DNA from: Aquipseudomonas ullengensis
GTDB lineage: Bacteria > Pseudomonadota > Gammaproteobacteria > Pseudomonadales > Pseudomonadaceae
Assembly: GCF_014174475.1 (NCBI RefSeq)
Contig: NZ_JACJUD010000010.1
Location: 1-47,172 of the forward strand
Reading direction: 5' to 3'
DNA length: 47,172 nt
A model generated the notes under the pieces. The model saw only the letters and a program-made list of their open reading frames with translations, was not told the DNA's origin and made no database searches. The translations under genes and the position numbers were made by a program. Every line of letters starts with the position of its first letter. Position 1 is the first letter of the stretch. This document shows positions 26,436-34,354 of the stretch, one piece after another.

Positions 26436-26642
26436 ATGAGCAAGCCTACCGAACAGCGTTACCCCAGCGGCCCCGTCAGGGTCGGTGAGCAGAAATCCGG
26501 AAGCCCACGCCAGCCGTTCTACAAGGCCAAAGAGGTCATCCATGACCCGGTTCCAGCTCCCGCCAACGAGGCCGGCAAACCCCCGCTGCGTGCGGCCAGG
26601 GGCGATGACGACCTGATGAGCCAGGAACCGAAAAAATCGTGA
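26436..26642 (+). CDS. Small disordered protein (first gene of coupled pair 2)
   Basis: The 68-residue product (MSKPTEQRYPSGPVRVGEQK) is Pro/Lys/Arg-rich and probably disordered. Its leader, GCGCAGAGGTCACCATGAGC, closely copies that of the gene at 25847 (GCGAGGTCACCATGAAC), and both are preceded by CATTCG about 33-37 bases upstream, suggesting duplication. The stop overlaps the next start (TGATG). Confidence 0.62.
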   Translation: MSKPTEQRYPSGPVRVGEQKSGSPRQPFYKAKEVIHDPVPAPANEAGKPPLRAARGDDDLMSQEPKKS

Positions 26643-26893
26643 TGCCGGATAGCGATGCCCTCGAAGGCAGTGTTGCGCTGTCTCAAGAGACGCAGGGCGC
26701 GCTTGCCGACACCGCGTTGCAGGCACACCAGCCCGAAGATCGCCGGATGAACACCTGGCAGGCCGGCTATCCACGGCCGCTGCACCAGCGCGAGCGCGAT
26801 AGCTGGCTGAAGCTGAAACACCAGGAAAGCCGGCCTCAACAGGCCGTGGCGCCGATGCCCGAGGTTGATTCACCGCTCAGTGGCCCAACCTGA
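26642..26893 (+). CDS. Small charged protein (second gene of coupled pair 2)
   Basis: The 83-residue product (MPDSDALEGSVALSQETQGA) has a middle of the type NTWQAGYPRPLHQRERDSWL, rich in charged and aromatic residues. It is not CsbD-like. ATG overlaps the previous TGA by one base; GTG at 26639 is an alternative. A REPIN starts four bases after the stop. No family recognised. Confidence 0.55.
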   Translation: MPDSDALEGSVALSQETQGALADTALQAHQPEDRRMNTWQAGYPRPLHQRERDSWLKLKHQESRPQQAVAPMPEVDSPLSGPT

Positions 26894-26896
26894 TTG

Positions 26897-26969
26897 TGTA
26901 GGAGCCAGCTTGCTGGCGATGCTGGTCGGCGCCGATGGGCAGCGGATCGCCAGCAAGCTGGCTCCTACA
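26897..26969. repeat. REPIN (GAGCCAGCTTGCTGGCGAT type)
   Basis: TGTAGGAGCCAGCTTGCTGG and its inverse CCAGCAAGCTGGCTCCTACA flank about 33 bases. A nearly identical element is at 27835-27907. Confidence 0.85.
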
Positions 26970-27037
26970 AAGGCGGGATCTCCGCCGAGTGCGAGGCGGA
27001 CGGCTGGGGCGCCATTCGGGCAGCCCAGGCGCTGGAA

Positions 27038-27571
27038 TCAAGCCGTGGCAGCCGCCATGTCGATGTCTTTATAGAGCCCCGATGAGGCTTTGATCACTTC
27101 CCGGGCGATGGCGGTTTCCCGCTCGCTACGGGTGTCTGCCAGCAGCACCACGTCACCCTGACTAGCGGCATCGCTGACCTGTGCGCAGGTGCGTTCGGCA
27201 TGCTTGCCCGCGTCGCTGCCGGCGCCGATCACGCTGCCGAGGAAGCCGCCGATGAGGGCGCCCCAGCCGGGCAATATCAATGGCGTGATCAGCGGGCCGG
27301 TGCTGAACAGGCTGATGTGGTTGATCAGCAACACCACTTCCGCCAGGGCGCCAAGGCCGATGCCGATGCTGGCGCCGATTCCACCAGGGATCAGCACGTC
27401 CTGCAGCGTCCGGTTGCTCCTGGTGTCTGGCGCGGGCGGGGCATCGGCATCGTCGGCGATGATCTGCAGGCGGTCGCTGTGCAGGCCACGGCGCACCAGT
27501 TGCAACAGGGTGTCTTCGGCGGGAGCACGGTGGGGGAAAAAGCCCCATACGGTGTGGTGGTAGCTATCCAT
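27038..27571 (-). CDS. Glycine-zipper membrane protein of the general-stress type
   Basis: The 177-residue product has an N-terminal alpha/beta part (FPHRAPAEDTLLQLVRRGLH, DRLQIIADDA) that looks like a YflT/DUF1269-type fold, a central glycine-rich hydrophobic stretch (GGIGASIGIGLGALAEVVLL and GWGALIGGFLGSVIGAGSDAG), and a C-terminal VLLADTRSERETAIAREVIK segment. Such proteins are often stress-induced and membrane associated. AGGAG lies before the ATG. It stands opposite to the small-protein pairs and between REPINs. Confidence 0.65.
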   Translation of the reverse strand: MDSYHHTVWGFFPHRAPAEDTLLQLVRRGLHSDRLQIIADDADAPPAPDTRSNRTLQDVLIPGGIGASIGIGLGALAEVVLLINHISLFSTGPLITPLILPGWGALIGGFLGSVIGAGSDAGKHAERTCAQVSDAASQGDVVLLADTRSERETAIAREVIKASSGLYKDIDMAAATA

Positions 27572-27720
27572 GGTGATGCTCCTGAGCGTAAGCCGATGCC
27601 GAGTGTCGAGGCTGTTAGCTTGGAGCGTGGCGCAACCGCCAGTCTGTGCGCTCGCGTACGCAGGGGCGCAATAAGGCTCAGGCCGCCGCCCGAGGTTGAT
27701 TCACCGGCTCAACCTGACCC

Positions 27721-27786
27721 TGTAGGAGCGAGCTCTGCTCGCGAAGCTTTTGCGCGGGCGGGTTCGCGAGCAGAGCTCGCTCCTAC
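27721..27786. repeat. REPIN (GAGCTCTGCTCGCGA type)
   Basis: TGTAGGAGCGAGCTCTGCTC and the inverse GAGCAGAGCTCGCTCCTAC flank the element; it is the same family as 1948-2014. Confidence 0.85.
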
Positions 27787-27834
27787 CGGTTGCCGCGCCA
27801 CACACCGCGCGTGGGTTGTGGTTGAACCCAACCC

Positions 27835-27907
27835 TGTAGGAGCCAGCTTGCTGGCGATGCTTGTCGGCGCCGATGGGCAGCGGATCGCCAGCAAGCTGGC
27901 TCCTACA
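27835..27907. repeat. REPIN (GAGCCAGCTTGCTGGCGAT type)
   Basis: It is a near copy of 26897-26969 including the inner spacer (GGTCGGCGCCGATGGGCAGC against TGTCGGCGCCGATGGGCAGC). Two families of REPIN therefore sit within 50 bases of one another. Confidence 0.85.
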
Positions 27908-27974
27908 GGTTCCCGGGCCACACAACCCGCAGCGAAGCCCATCCCGGGCGACGGTCTACGGACTGCGGCGCGGC

Positions 27975-28316
27975 TTACATCAGCTGGTCGATCAGGATCG
28001 CGTTGCTGTAGATCAGGCTGCCGTCGCTGGCGCGGTGGCCAACCAGGTGGAACTGGCCGCGCTGGTCGCTGGGGCGCAGGTAGACGCGCAACTGGCAGTC
28101 GGACAGCGGGCCGCACTCCTCGGGTAGCTGCAACTCCAGAGTGTCCATGTCGACATCGACCATGACCTCTTTTCCCTGGGTTTTCTGCAGGTGTTCTTCC
28201 GCCTGCTCCAGGTGCTTGTGATCGACGCCGTTGATGTAAAACTCGATGAGTCCCAGCGGCGTGGATTTTTCTGCGTTGCCGGTTTTGCACCAGCCTTCGA
28301 TGCTGAAGCTGCTCAT
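27975..28316 (-). CDS. Hypothetical soluble protein
   Basis: The 113-residue acidic product (MSSFSIEGWCKTGNAEKSTP) has several predicted beta strands (GLIEFYINGVD, EVMVDVDMDTLELQL, CQLRVYLRPSD, FHLVGHRASDGSLIYSNAIL). No family recognised. AGGAGG is well placed upstream of the ATG, supporting the start. It lies in the stress-gene block and may share its regulation. Confidence 0.65.
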   Translation of the reverse strand: MSSFSIEGWCKTGNAEKSTPLGLIEFYINGVDHKHLEQAEEHLQKTQGKEVMVDVDMDTLELQLPEECGPLSDCQLRVYLRPSDQRGQFHLVGHRASDGSLIYSNAILIDQLM

Positions 28317-28441
28317 GGCGAGGCCTCCTGAAATGATGGCGTGGCACTGCCATGCCCTGCCTGTTAAGGGTGGACAGCCATGGCGGCGAGCTGATTCAGC
28401 GTTTGCGATGAGTGGCAGGTGAGCCGGGAGGGCGCCTGCGC

Positions 28442-28639
28442 CTAGGGCAGCAATTGCCAGACCTCGGCATTGGCCAGCTCCTTGACGCTGGCATGCCGCA
28501 CCGCCCCGTGGATGGGGGTGAGCGCGTAGCTGCTGGCCGACTCGAAGGTGGCCGAGTAACGCACGCCGCTGAGCCGGTGCAGGTAGAGCAGCTGGGCGTT
28601 GATGGGCTGGGCGCGCTGGGTTTCGCTCATACCGTTCAT
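28442..28639 (-). CDS. Small hypothetical protein
   Basis: The 65-residue product (MNGMSETQRAQPINAQLLYL) ends VKELANAEVWQLLP. Two starts are possible (28639 or 28630). The composition is plausible for a protein, but no family is recognised. It precedes the gene at 27975-28316 on the same strand by 125 bases. Confidence 0.45.
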   Translation of the reverse strand: MNGMSETQRAQPINAQLLYLHRLSGVRYSATFESASSYALTPIHGAVRHASVKELANAEVWQLLP

Positions 28640-28873
28640 TGCGTGGCCTGCGGCGGTGTCGGATAGGCCTCGATCCTGAGCCGGCCACTGCCGCGCGTCT
28701 GTACGCCATCGAACCCAATGGCAGGTCGGTGCGTCAGCGAACGCTGCCCGGTATTGGCTGAAAAAACCCTGCTATGCGCGGCAACGTACGGACGTGCGTG
28801 TGTACGGCTGTCATGGTGACTTCCCGAGCCCCGCCATTTGCGCGCGCCCGTGTGCTTTTCTGTGGAGGTCATG
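28640..28873. other. Intergenic region before coupled pair 3
   Basis: About 230 bases, divergent. It contains GCTGAAAAAACCCTGCTATG, where TGCTATGC could be a stationary-phase type -10 element for the gene at 28874. This is only a suggestion. Confidence 0.3.
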
Positions 28874-29065
28874 ATGAGCGTGCCTATTGATCCGAATGTG
28901 CCGACCGGTCCGCCGGAACCGCCTGTGCCGGGTTTCACCGAGCCGGATACCGACCAGCCCGATGATGCAGAACTCCCCGAGCAGACACCGCAGGACGACC
29001 CGTTGGACAGCGACCTGAGCCCTGGGAGGGGCAATGGCGCCCTCGGCGAGCCAGAGCCGTCATGA
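28874..29065 (+). CDS. Small acidic Pro-rich protein (first gene of coupled pair 3)
   Basis: The 63-residue product (MSVPIDPNVPTGPPEPPVPG) is very rich in P, D and E and surely disordered. GGAGG lies five bases before this ATG; a second ATG three bases upstream is too close to it. The stop overlaps the ATG of the next gene by four bases (ATGA). The same organisation as pair 1 is seen although the sequence differs. Confidence 0.65.
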   Translation: MSVPIDPNVPTGPPEPPVPGFTEPDTDQPDDAELPEQTPQDDPLDSDLSPGRGNGALGEPEPS

Positions 29066-29274
29066 GCCTGCCCAGCGTCGAACAGCTCAAGGGCCAATGG
29101 CAGCAGCACCTCGGTGCGGCCAAGGTGTCCTGGGGCAACCTGATCGACGACCAGCCACTCTGCGCCGCCGGTCGTGCGCAACGCCTGGCGGGCTTGCTGC
29201 AGGCGCGTTACGCCTTCTCCCGGGATGACGCCGAGGCGCAGGTAAAGCGTCTTTTGGCCACGCACAAAGGCTGA
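29062..29274 (+). CDS. CsbD-like protein (second gene of coupled pair 3)
   Basis: The 70-residue product has the pattern LKGQWQQHLGAAKVSWGNLI and LAGLLQARYAFSRDDAEAQV. It clearly has the CsbD fold and is a paralogue of the genes at 16485 and 26089. ATGA overlap couples it to the acidic protein gene. Confidence 0.78.
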   Translation: MSLPSVEQLKGQWQQHLGAAKVSWGNLIDDQPLCAAGRAQRLAGLLQARYAFSRDDAEAQVKRLLATHKG

Positions 29275-29394
29275 TCTGAGCCAGGCCAGCTGCCGTTTCG
29301 TCAGATGCAGTGGGCAGGGCACCTGGGGTTTTCAGCGACGTTTCGACACGGGTACCCATGGCGCCAACGGAGCCAGGCTAGAGGGAGAAACACA

Positions 29395-29751
29395 ATGAAA
29401 GCCTATTCCCGCGCGTTACTGATCGTCCTTGGCATTGTCCTGGCTCTGCTGACCCTGAGCGGCCTGGTTACCATCTGGAACCTGTCGCAGGAGCTGGTTG
29501 AGGCGCGCCAGCAGTCCCAGGCCTGGAAAATCTACGCCCTGGGCCTGCCCACCCATAGCCTGCAGGCAGTCCAGGGCATGGCCGATGCATGCCGCTACGT
29601 ACCCTGTTGCCTGGCTGCGGGTGCAGCCCACGGATTACCGAACACCTTTGCCGTGCTGGGTGCGCACTTCAGTGCCACCCGGTTGGCAGTCGAACTGCAT
29701 GAGCACGTGCCTGGCAGCGCCGTTGAACAACTGCCCAGGTTGAGTTTTTGA
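29395..29751 (+). CDS. Small single-span membrane protein of unknown function
   Basis: The 118-residue product has a membrane segment at about 7-28 (ALLIVLGIVLALLTLSGLVT) and a mostly extracytoplasmic remainder with a CRYVPCC cysteine cluster. GAGGGAGAAACACA precedes the ATG. It ends 37 bases before the c-di-GMP gene on the same strand, so it may be its sensory or accessory partner; this is inference. Confidence 0.6.
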   Translation: MKAYSRALLIVLGIVLALLTLSGLVTIWNLSQELVEARQQSQAWKIYALGLPTHSLQAVQGMADACRYVPCCLAAGAAHGLPNTFAVLGAHFSATRLAVELHEHVPGSAVEQLPRLSF

Positions 29752-29788
29752 TTCCGGGAATGCTCGGCAGCGGCGATGGAGAGGTGCG

Positions 29789-31876
29789 ATGACTTATCGG
29801 GTGCTGATCGTCACGGCGGATGCCGGCGATTGCAGCGGGTTGCAGGAGATGCTTGGGCAAGCCCGAGACGGGCCTTTCAGCAGCGAACGGGTGCGGTTGT
29901 TGTCCGCCGCCCTGGCGCGCTTGCCGGCGGGGGGGATTGATGCGGTGCTGCTGGACCTGTCGTTGCCCGACAGCCAGGGCATCGACACCTTCCTGCGCTT
30001 GCATGCAGCCGCCTCGTCGATACCGATCCTGACTCTGTGCGCCCTGGAGGACGAGGCCCTGGCGCTGCAGGCCCTGGACTGCGGCGCCCAGGGCTATTTG
30101 CTCAAGGGGCAGTTCGCCAGTTACCTGGTGGCCCAGTCACTGCGCAACATCATCCAGCGGCAAAACCTGGAGGAGCGCCTGAGCCAGGAGCGCGCGCGGG
30201 CGGAAATCACCCTCAACTCGATCAGCGACGCGGTCATCGGCACGGACATGCTGGGCAATGTCGACTACCTGAATATCGCCGCGGAACACATGACCGGCTG
30301 GCTGCGCGAAGAGGCCCGCGGCCATCACATCGACCAGGTCATGCACCTGGTCGATAGCGAAACCTCGGCGGTGGCGGTGAACCCGGTTGGCCTGGTGCTG
30401 CGCCAGAACCAGCCGATGGGCATGACCGCCGGCACGGTGCTGGTGCGCCGCGATGGCAGCAATGTGGCGATCGAGGACTCTGCCGCGCCGATTCTCGACC
30501 CCAGCGGGGAAATCAGCGGGGCGGTGGTGGTGTTCCACGATGTCACCGAGGCGCGGGTGATGGCCATGAAAATGGCCTATCTGGCACAGCATGACTTTCT
30601 TACCCGGCTGCCCAACCGCGTACTACTCAATGACCGGATCGCCCAGGCCATCAGCCTGGCCGAGCGCAGCGGCAATGCCATTGCGCTGATGTTTCTCGAC
30701 CTCGATCACTTCAAGTACATCAACGACTCCCTCGGCCACGCGGCTGGCGACCAGTTGCTGCAATTGGTGGCGCAGCGCCTGTCGGCCTGCGTGCGCAACT
30801 CGGACACGGTGAGCCGTAGCGGTGGCGACGAGTTCGTCGTGCTGCTGGCCGAGGGGCGCGACATGCAGGACGCCGGCCTGACCGCGCAGAAGATCATCGC
30901 CGCCCTGTCGGCGCCTTACGCCATCGACCAGCACGAGCTGCACATGACCTGCAGCATCGGCATCAGCGTGTACCCGGCCGATGCCGAGAGCGCCGAAGCG
31001 CTGCTGAAGAACGCGGACACCGCCATGTACCACGCCAAGGAAAGCGGGCGGAACAACTACCAGTTCTTCAAGCACGCGATGAACGTGCGCGCGGTCGAGC
31101 GTCAGGTGATCGAGAGCAGCTTGTGGCAGGCTCTCGACCGGCACGAATTCATCCTCCATTACCAGCCCAAGCTGAACCTCAAGACCGGTGCCGTGACGGG
31201 CGCCGAGGCGCTGGTGCGTTGGCAGCATCCGCAATGGGGGCTGACCCTGCCGGAGCGCTTCGTGCCGGTTGCCGAGGAGTGCGGGCTGATCGTGCCGCTC
31301 GGGCGCTGGGTGCTGCGCGAGGCCTGCCGGCAAACCCGGCGCTGGCAGGAGCAAGGGCTGGAACTGGCGTCGATTGCGGTGAACATCTCGGCGCTGGAGT
31401 TCCGCCATGCAGATTTCGTCGCCGGGGTGCAGCTGATCCTCGCCGAGACCGATTTGCCGCCGCAGTGCCTGCAACTGGAAATCACCGAAAGCGTGCTGAT
31501 GCGTGATGCCGATATCAGCAGCGGCATCCTGCAGCAGCTCAAGGACATTGGCGTGCAACTGGCGGTGGATGATTTCGGCACTGGTTATTCCAGCCTGAGC
31601 TACCTGCTGAAGTTCCCCATCGACGTGCTGAAGATCGACAAGTCCTTCGTGCATGCCATCAACGCCAACACCGGCATCATCGCCAGCGCGATGATCGCCA
31701 TGGGCGCCAGCCTGCATTACAAGGTGGTTGCCGAAGGGGTGGAGAGCCAGGCGCAGCTGGTGTTCCTCAAGCGCGAGCAGTGCGATGAAGGGCAGGGCTA
31801 CCTGTTCAGCCGTGGCCTGCTGAGCGAGCAGTTCGCCCGGCTGTTTCTGCACAAGAGCGTACCGCTCGACTGCTGA
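29789..31876 (+). CDS. REC-PAS-GGDEF-EAL protein, c-di-GMP metabolism
   Basis: The 695-residue product has a response-regulator receiver (1-120, phosphoacceptor D56 in LLDLSLP), a PAS domain (about 133-250), GGDEF (about 265-430) with SGGDEF near 345 and an I-site RxxD (RNSD) five residues before it, and EAL (about 440-690). EAL residues appear intact: EALVRW near 473, NISALEF, ITESVLM, DDFGTGYSS, KIDKSF and AEGVES. Both making and breaking of c-di-GMP are therefore possible. No histidine kinase is adjacent. The start has GGAGAGG in front. Confidence 0.95.
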   Translation: MTYRVLIVTADAGDCSGLQEMLGQARDGPFSSERVRLLSAALARLPAGGIDAVLLDLSLPDSQGIDTFLRLHAAASSIPILTLCALEDEALALQALDCGAQGYLLKGQFASYLVAQSLRNIIQRQNLEERLSQERARAEITLNSISDAVIGTDMLGNVDYLNIAAEHMTGWLREEARGHHIDQVMHLVDSETSAVAVNPVGLVLRQNQPMGMTAGTVLVRRDGSNVAIEDSAAPILDPSGEISGAVVVFHDVTEARVMAMKMAYLAQHDFLTRLPNRVLLNDRIAQAISLAERSGNAIALMFLDLDHFKYINDSLGHAAGDQLLQLVAQRLSACVRNSDTVSRSGGDEFVVLLAEGRDMQDAGLTAQKIIAALSAPYAIDQHELHMTCSIGISVYPADAESAEALLKNADTAMYHAKESGRNNYQFFKHAMNVRAVERQVIESSLWQALDRHEFILHYQPKLNLKTGAVTGAEALVRWQHPQWGLTLPERFVPVAEECGLIVPLGRWVLREACRQTRRWQEQGLELASIAVNISALEFRHADFVAGVQLILAETDLPPQCLQLEITESVLMRDADISSGILQQLKDIGVQLAVDDFGTGYSSLSYLLKFPIDVLKIDKSFVHAINANTGIIASAMIAMGASLHYKVVAEGVESQAQLVFLKREQCDEGQGYLFSRGLLSEQFARLFLHKSVPLDC

Positions 31877-31885
31877 CAGGGGCCT

Positions 31886-32623
31886 TCAAGCCAGGCTGGG
31901 AGGTGGCGGCGGGTGCGGGCTGAGCAGCCGTGCGTAGCCCTGGTTCAGCGCGCCATAGCACTCGCAGGCGGCGGCTTCGAGGCCAGGGCGGTCGAGGATG
32001 GTGATCTTGCCGCGGCTGTAGTGGATCAGGCTGCGCACCTGCAGGGCACCGGCGGCAATGGTCACGCCGCTGCGGCGCACGCCCAGCATGTCGGCGAGAA
32101 ACTCGTGGGTCAGGGTGAGGTGATCGGAATGTGCGCGGTCATGGCTCATCAGCAGCCAGCGCGCCAGGCGCGGCTCGACCGCATGGAAGTGAGCACAGGC
32201 GACGTTCTGCGCCAATTGCATCGTCAGCACATAGAGGTAGCGCTTGAGCGCGCGCAGCAGGTGCGGGGACTCGCGCAGTGCCTGGCCGAGCCGGGCCGTG
32301 CTGATGCGCAAGGCCCGGCCGCTGCCCTGAACCACCGCCCGGTTGGGTGCCACATCGAGGCCCAGCACCAGGGTGGCGCCGAGCATGCCTTCGTTGCCGA
32401 TCAGGCACAGCTCCAGCGGACGATGCGGGCCCAGGGTGGTGACCAGGGAGATAAAGCCGTCGAGCGGGAAGTACAGATAGTCGTAGGTCTGGCCGGGTTC
32501 GCAGAGCGTGTTGCCGAACAGCAGCTCCACCGTTTCGCAGTGCGCCAGGACGCGTTCGAGCTCCTTGGGCGGCAGGGCGTTGAGCAGCAGGTTGACGACA
32601 GGTGTTGGGGGTGCAGCTGGCAT
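31886..32623 (-). CDS. Crp/Fnr-type transcriptional regulator 1
   Basis: The 245-residue product has an N-terminal cyclic-nucleotide-binding-like beta barrel (LFGNTLCEPGQTYDYLYFPL, then NEGMLGATLVL) and a C-terminal winged HTH with FLADMLGVRRSGVTIAAGAL. No Fnr-type cysteine cluster. It ends EAAACECYGALNQ. A GTG at 32641 would add six residues; neither start has a good ribosome site. Paralogous to the next gene, with the same helix pattern and the same C-terminal CECY motif. Its ligand cannot be told. Confidence 0.88.
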   Translation of the reverse strand: MPAAPPTPVVNLLLNALPPKELERVLAHCETVELLFGNTLCEPGQTYDYLYFPLDGFISLVTTLGPHRPLELCLIGNEGMLGATLVLGLDVAPNRAVVQGSGRALRISTARLGQALRESPHLLRALKRYLYVLTMQLAQNVACAHFHAVEPRLARWLLMSHDRAHSDHLTLTHEFLADMLGVRRSGVTIAAGALQVRSLIHYSRGKITILDRPGLEAAACECYGALNQGYARLLSPHPPPPPSLA

Positions 32624-32763
32624 GCGCGAGGCCTGCAGCACGAGTCAGCCGAGGTGGCGCGGGAAGGGTGCCAGGCAGTCCCGTGGGCGCAGTGTGCACA
32701 CCTGCTGCCGTGCGCTCTGTTCGCTAGGCCACGCAGGCCGGGATTGCGCGGCTGGGGGCGGTC

Positions 32764-33492
32764 TCAGGTGGCCGGGTGCTTGGGGATGTAAGGCAATAGC
32801 CGATCGGTTTCCTTCTTCACCACGGCGTAGCACTCGCAACTCAGTTGTTCGAGTTTCTGCCGGTCGAGCACGGTGATATGCCCTCGGCTGTACTCGATCA
32901 CACCCTGGCGTTGCAGTTTGCCCGCCGCCTCGGTGACACCCTCACGGCGCACGCCGAGCATGTTGGCGATCAGCTCCTGGGTCATGGTCAGCTGGTTGCT
33001 TGGCAGGCGATCCAGCGACAGCAGCAGCCAGCGGCACAACTGCTGGTCGATCGAGTGATGGCGGTTGCACACCGCGGTTTGCGACATCTGGGTAATCAGC
33101 GCCTGGGTATAGCGCAGCATCAGAACTAGCAACTCGCCATGCCGGTTGAACTCATCTTTCAGGTGCTGGCCAGGCAGCCGATACGCGTGCCCGCCGCTCT
33201 GCACGATGGCCCGGCTGGGCGTGCTCTCGCCGCCCATGAACAGGGCGATGCCCACCAGCCCTTCATTGCCGACCACGGAAATCTCCGCCGAGGCACCGCT
33301 TTCCATCACATACAGCAGGGAAATGATCGAGTCGGTCGGGAAGTAGACATGGCGCATCGTATCGCCGGACTCGTACAACACCTTGCCGAGTGGCAATGCC
33401 ACCCGCTCCATGTGCGTGAACAGGCGTTCTTGCACGTCTCCAGGCAGGGCCGCCAGCAGATGATTTTGCTGCGGCATGCAGGGTTCTGCCAT
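32764..33492 (-). CDS. Crp/Fnr-type transcriptional regulator 2
   Basis: The 242-residue product is a paralogue of regulator 1: cNMP-like barrel with LPLGKVLYESGDTMRHVYFP and NEGLVGIALFMGG, dimerisation helix, and HTH with LIANMLGVRREGVTEAAGKL. It ends in LSCECYAVVKKETDRLLPYI. GGGG lies seven bases before the ATG; an upstream ATG at 33657 is not supported by the family. It faces away from cassette array 2. Duplication of the gene is probable. Confidence 0.9.
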   Translation of the reverse strand: MAEPCMPQQNHLLAALPGDVQERLFTHMERVALPLGKVLYESGDTMRHVYFPTDSIISLLYVMESGASAEISVVGNEGLVGIALFMGGESTPSRAIVQSGGHAYRLPGQHLKDEFNRHGELLVLMLRYTQALITQMSQTAVCNRHHSIDQQLCRWLLLSLDRLPSNQLTMTQELIANMLGVRREGVTEAAGKLQRQGVIEYSRGHITVLDRQKLEQLSCECYAVVKKETDRLLPYIPKHPAT

Positions 33493-33664
33493 TTCAGTCC
33501 CCTTTTGATAACTGATATAGGCATTAAATTGACTATACGCCGCTGCAGTATTCGCTCTGTTCGCTACCGCACATAAGGCTTTTTCGTGATGAGGTGGGGA
33601 GGGGGTTATCGCGGGGGATTTCGAGGCTGGGCTGGGCGTCTGGGCAGGCCGCATCACACCCCAG

Positions 33665-33876
33665 CGGGAAGCATCGCGCTGGTCACTGGACAGCTTGCGG
33701 GCAAAATCATACTTTTCAGGCTGGTCTTGTCCGGTGTCGTGCCCTATTCAGCAGATGTTGTGATTGTTTGAAGAGGGCTGGAAGTAACAGCGACTTGGTG
33801 CTCGACAAGGAAGGTTATCCAACATTCTGTTGGATCTTATGCGGCAGTGATGTCGTCTAATAATAGTTAGGCATCA
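33665..33876 (+). other. attI-like site, copy B
   Basis: Homologous to 13145-13356. It includes GGTTATCCAACATTCTGTTG, then TTATGCGGCAGTGATGTCGT and a canonical crossover core GTTAGGC at 33866-33872. The first cassette gene begins eight bases after the core. A weak ORF in both copies has similar predicted residues (GQLAG....F.LVLSG), see findings. Confidence 0.6.
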
Positions 33877-33879
33877 ATT

Positions 33880-34254
33880 GTGCTCATCAGATTTTCGGTG
33901 TTTGAAATTGACAATGATTCGGGGCACAGCGCTGGAGCCTTGGTGGCAGCCCATGCACTAAGAGATGAGGGTGACCTTACTGTTTCAGAGCACAGGGAAT
34001 TGCGCATCGCTCTAAAATGGTTTAATGAAAACTTGCCGATACCTGAAACCTTAAATGACATAGAACACCGCAGGGCAATATCTTGGTTCAAGCCAGGGGC
34101 CGAAGAAGCAATAAAGAAAATGTGGCTCCTAAAAGATATACTTGAGCAGCACGGGATTTATATAAAAGTTCTTCGAACAGAAGATCCGGGAACAGTACTG
34201 CATGACGACTCATGGCAGGTTATCGCCAAGCCACATAAAGGGCAGCGGTTCTGA
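33880..34254 (+). CDS. Cassette 2A: protein of unknown function
   Basis: The 124-residue product (MLIRFSVFEIDNDSGHSAGA) begins with GTG. The second half has ISWFKPGAEEAIKKMWLLKD, LEQHGIYIKVLRTEDPG and SWQVIAKPHKG, a pattern familiar from uncharacterised small soluble proteins, but no family can be named. No ribosome site fits between the attI core and the start. The attC follows within 20 bases. Confidence 0.65.
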   Translation: MLIRFSVFEIDNDSGHSAGALVAAHALRDEGDLTVSEHRELRIALKWFNENLPIPETLNDIEHRRAISWFKPGAEEAIKKMWLLKDILEQHGIYIKVLRTEDPGTVLHDDSWQVIAKPHKGQRF

Positions 34255-34268
34255 ATCGAAAACCGCAT

Positions 34269-34344
34269 GCCTAACAAGTGGTTAAAATCGTTCGCTTCGC
34301 TCACTGGGACGGGCTCAAGCCCGCCCCTTAACCAAACGTTATAC
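34269..34344 (+). repeat. attC site of cassette 2A
   Basis: From GCCTAAC to GTTATAC, with GTTCGCTTCGCTCACTGGGA, GGGCTCAAGCCC and CTTAACCAAAC. It is a complete Pseudomonas-type attC of 76 bases. Confidence 0.85.
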
Positions 34345-34354
34345 GGTATGAGTC

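Noticed and set aside
26897..27907. Repeated palindromes that might suggest a CRISPR array
   Set aside because: Only three elements, irregular spacing, two different families, and inverted-pair structure typical of REPINs; no cas genes.
30623..31852. 409-residue minus-strand frame under the GGDEF-EAL gene
   Set aside because: Antisense shadow of conserved GGDEF and EAL codons.
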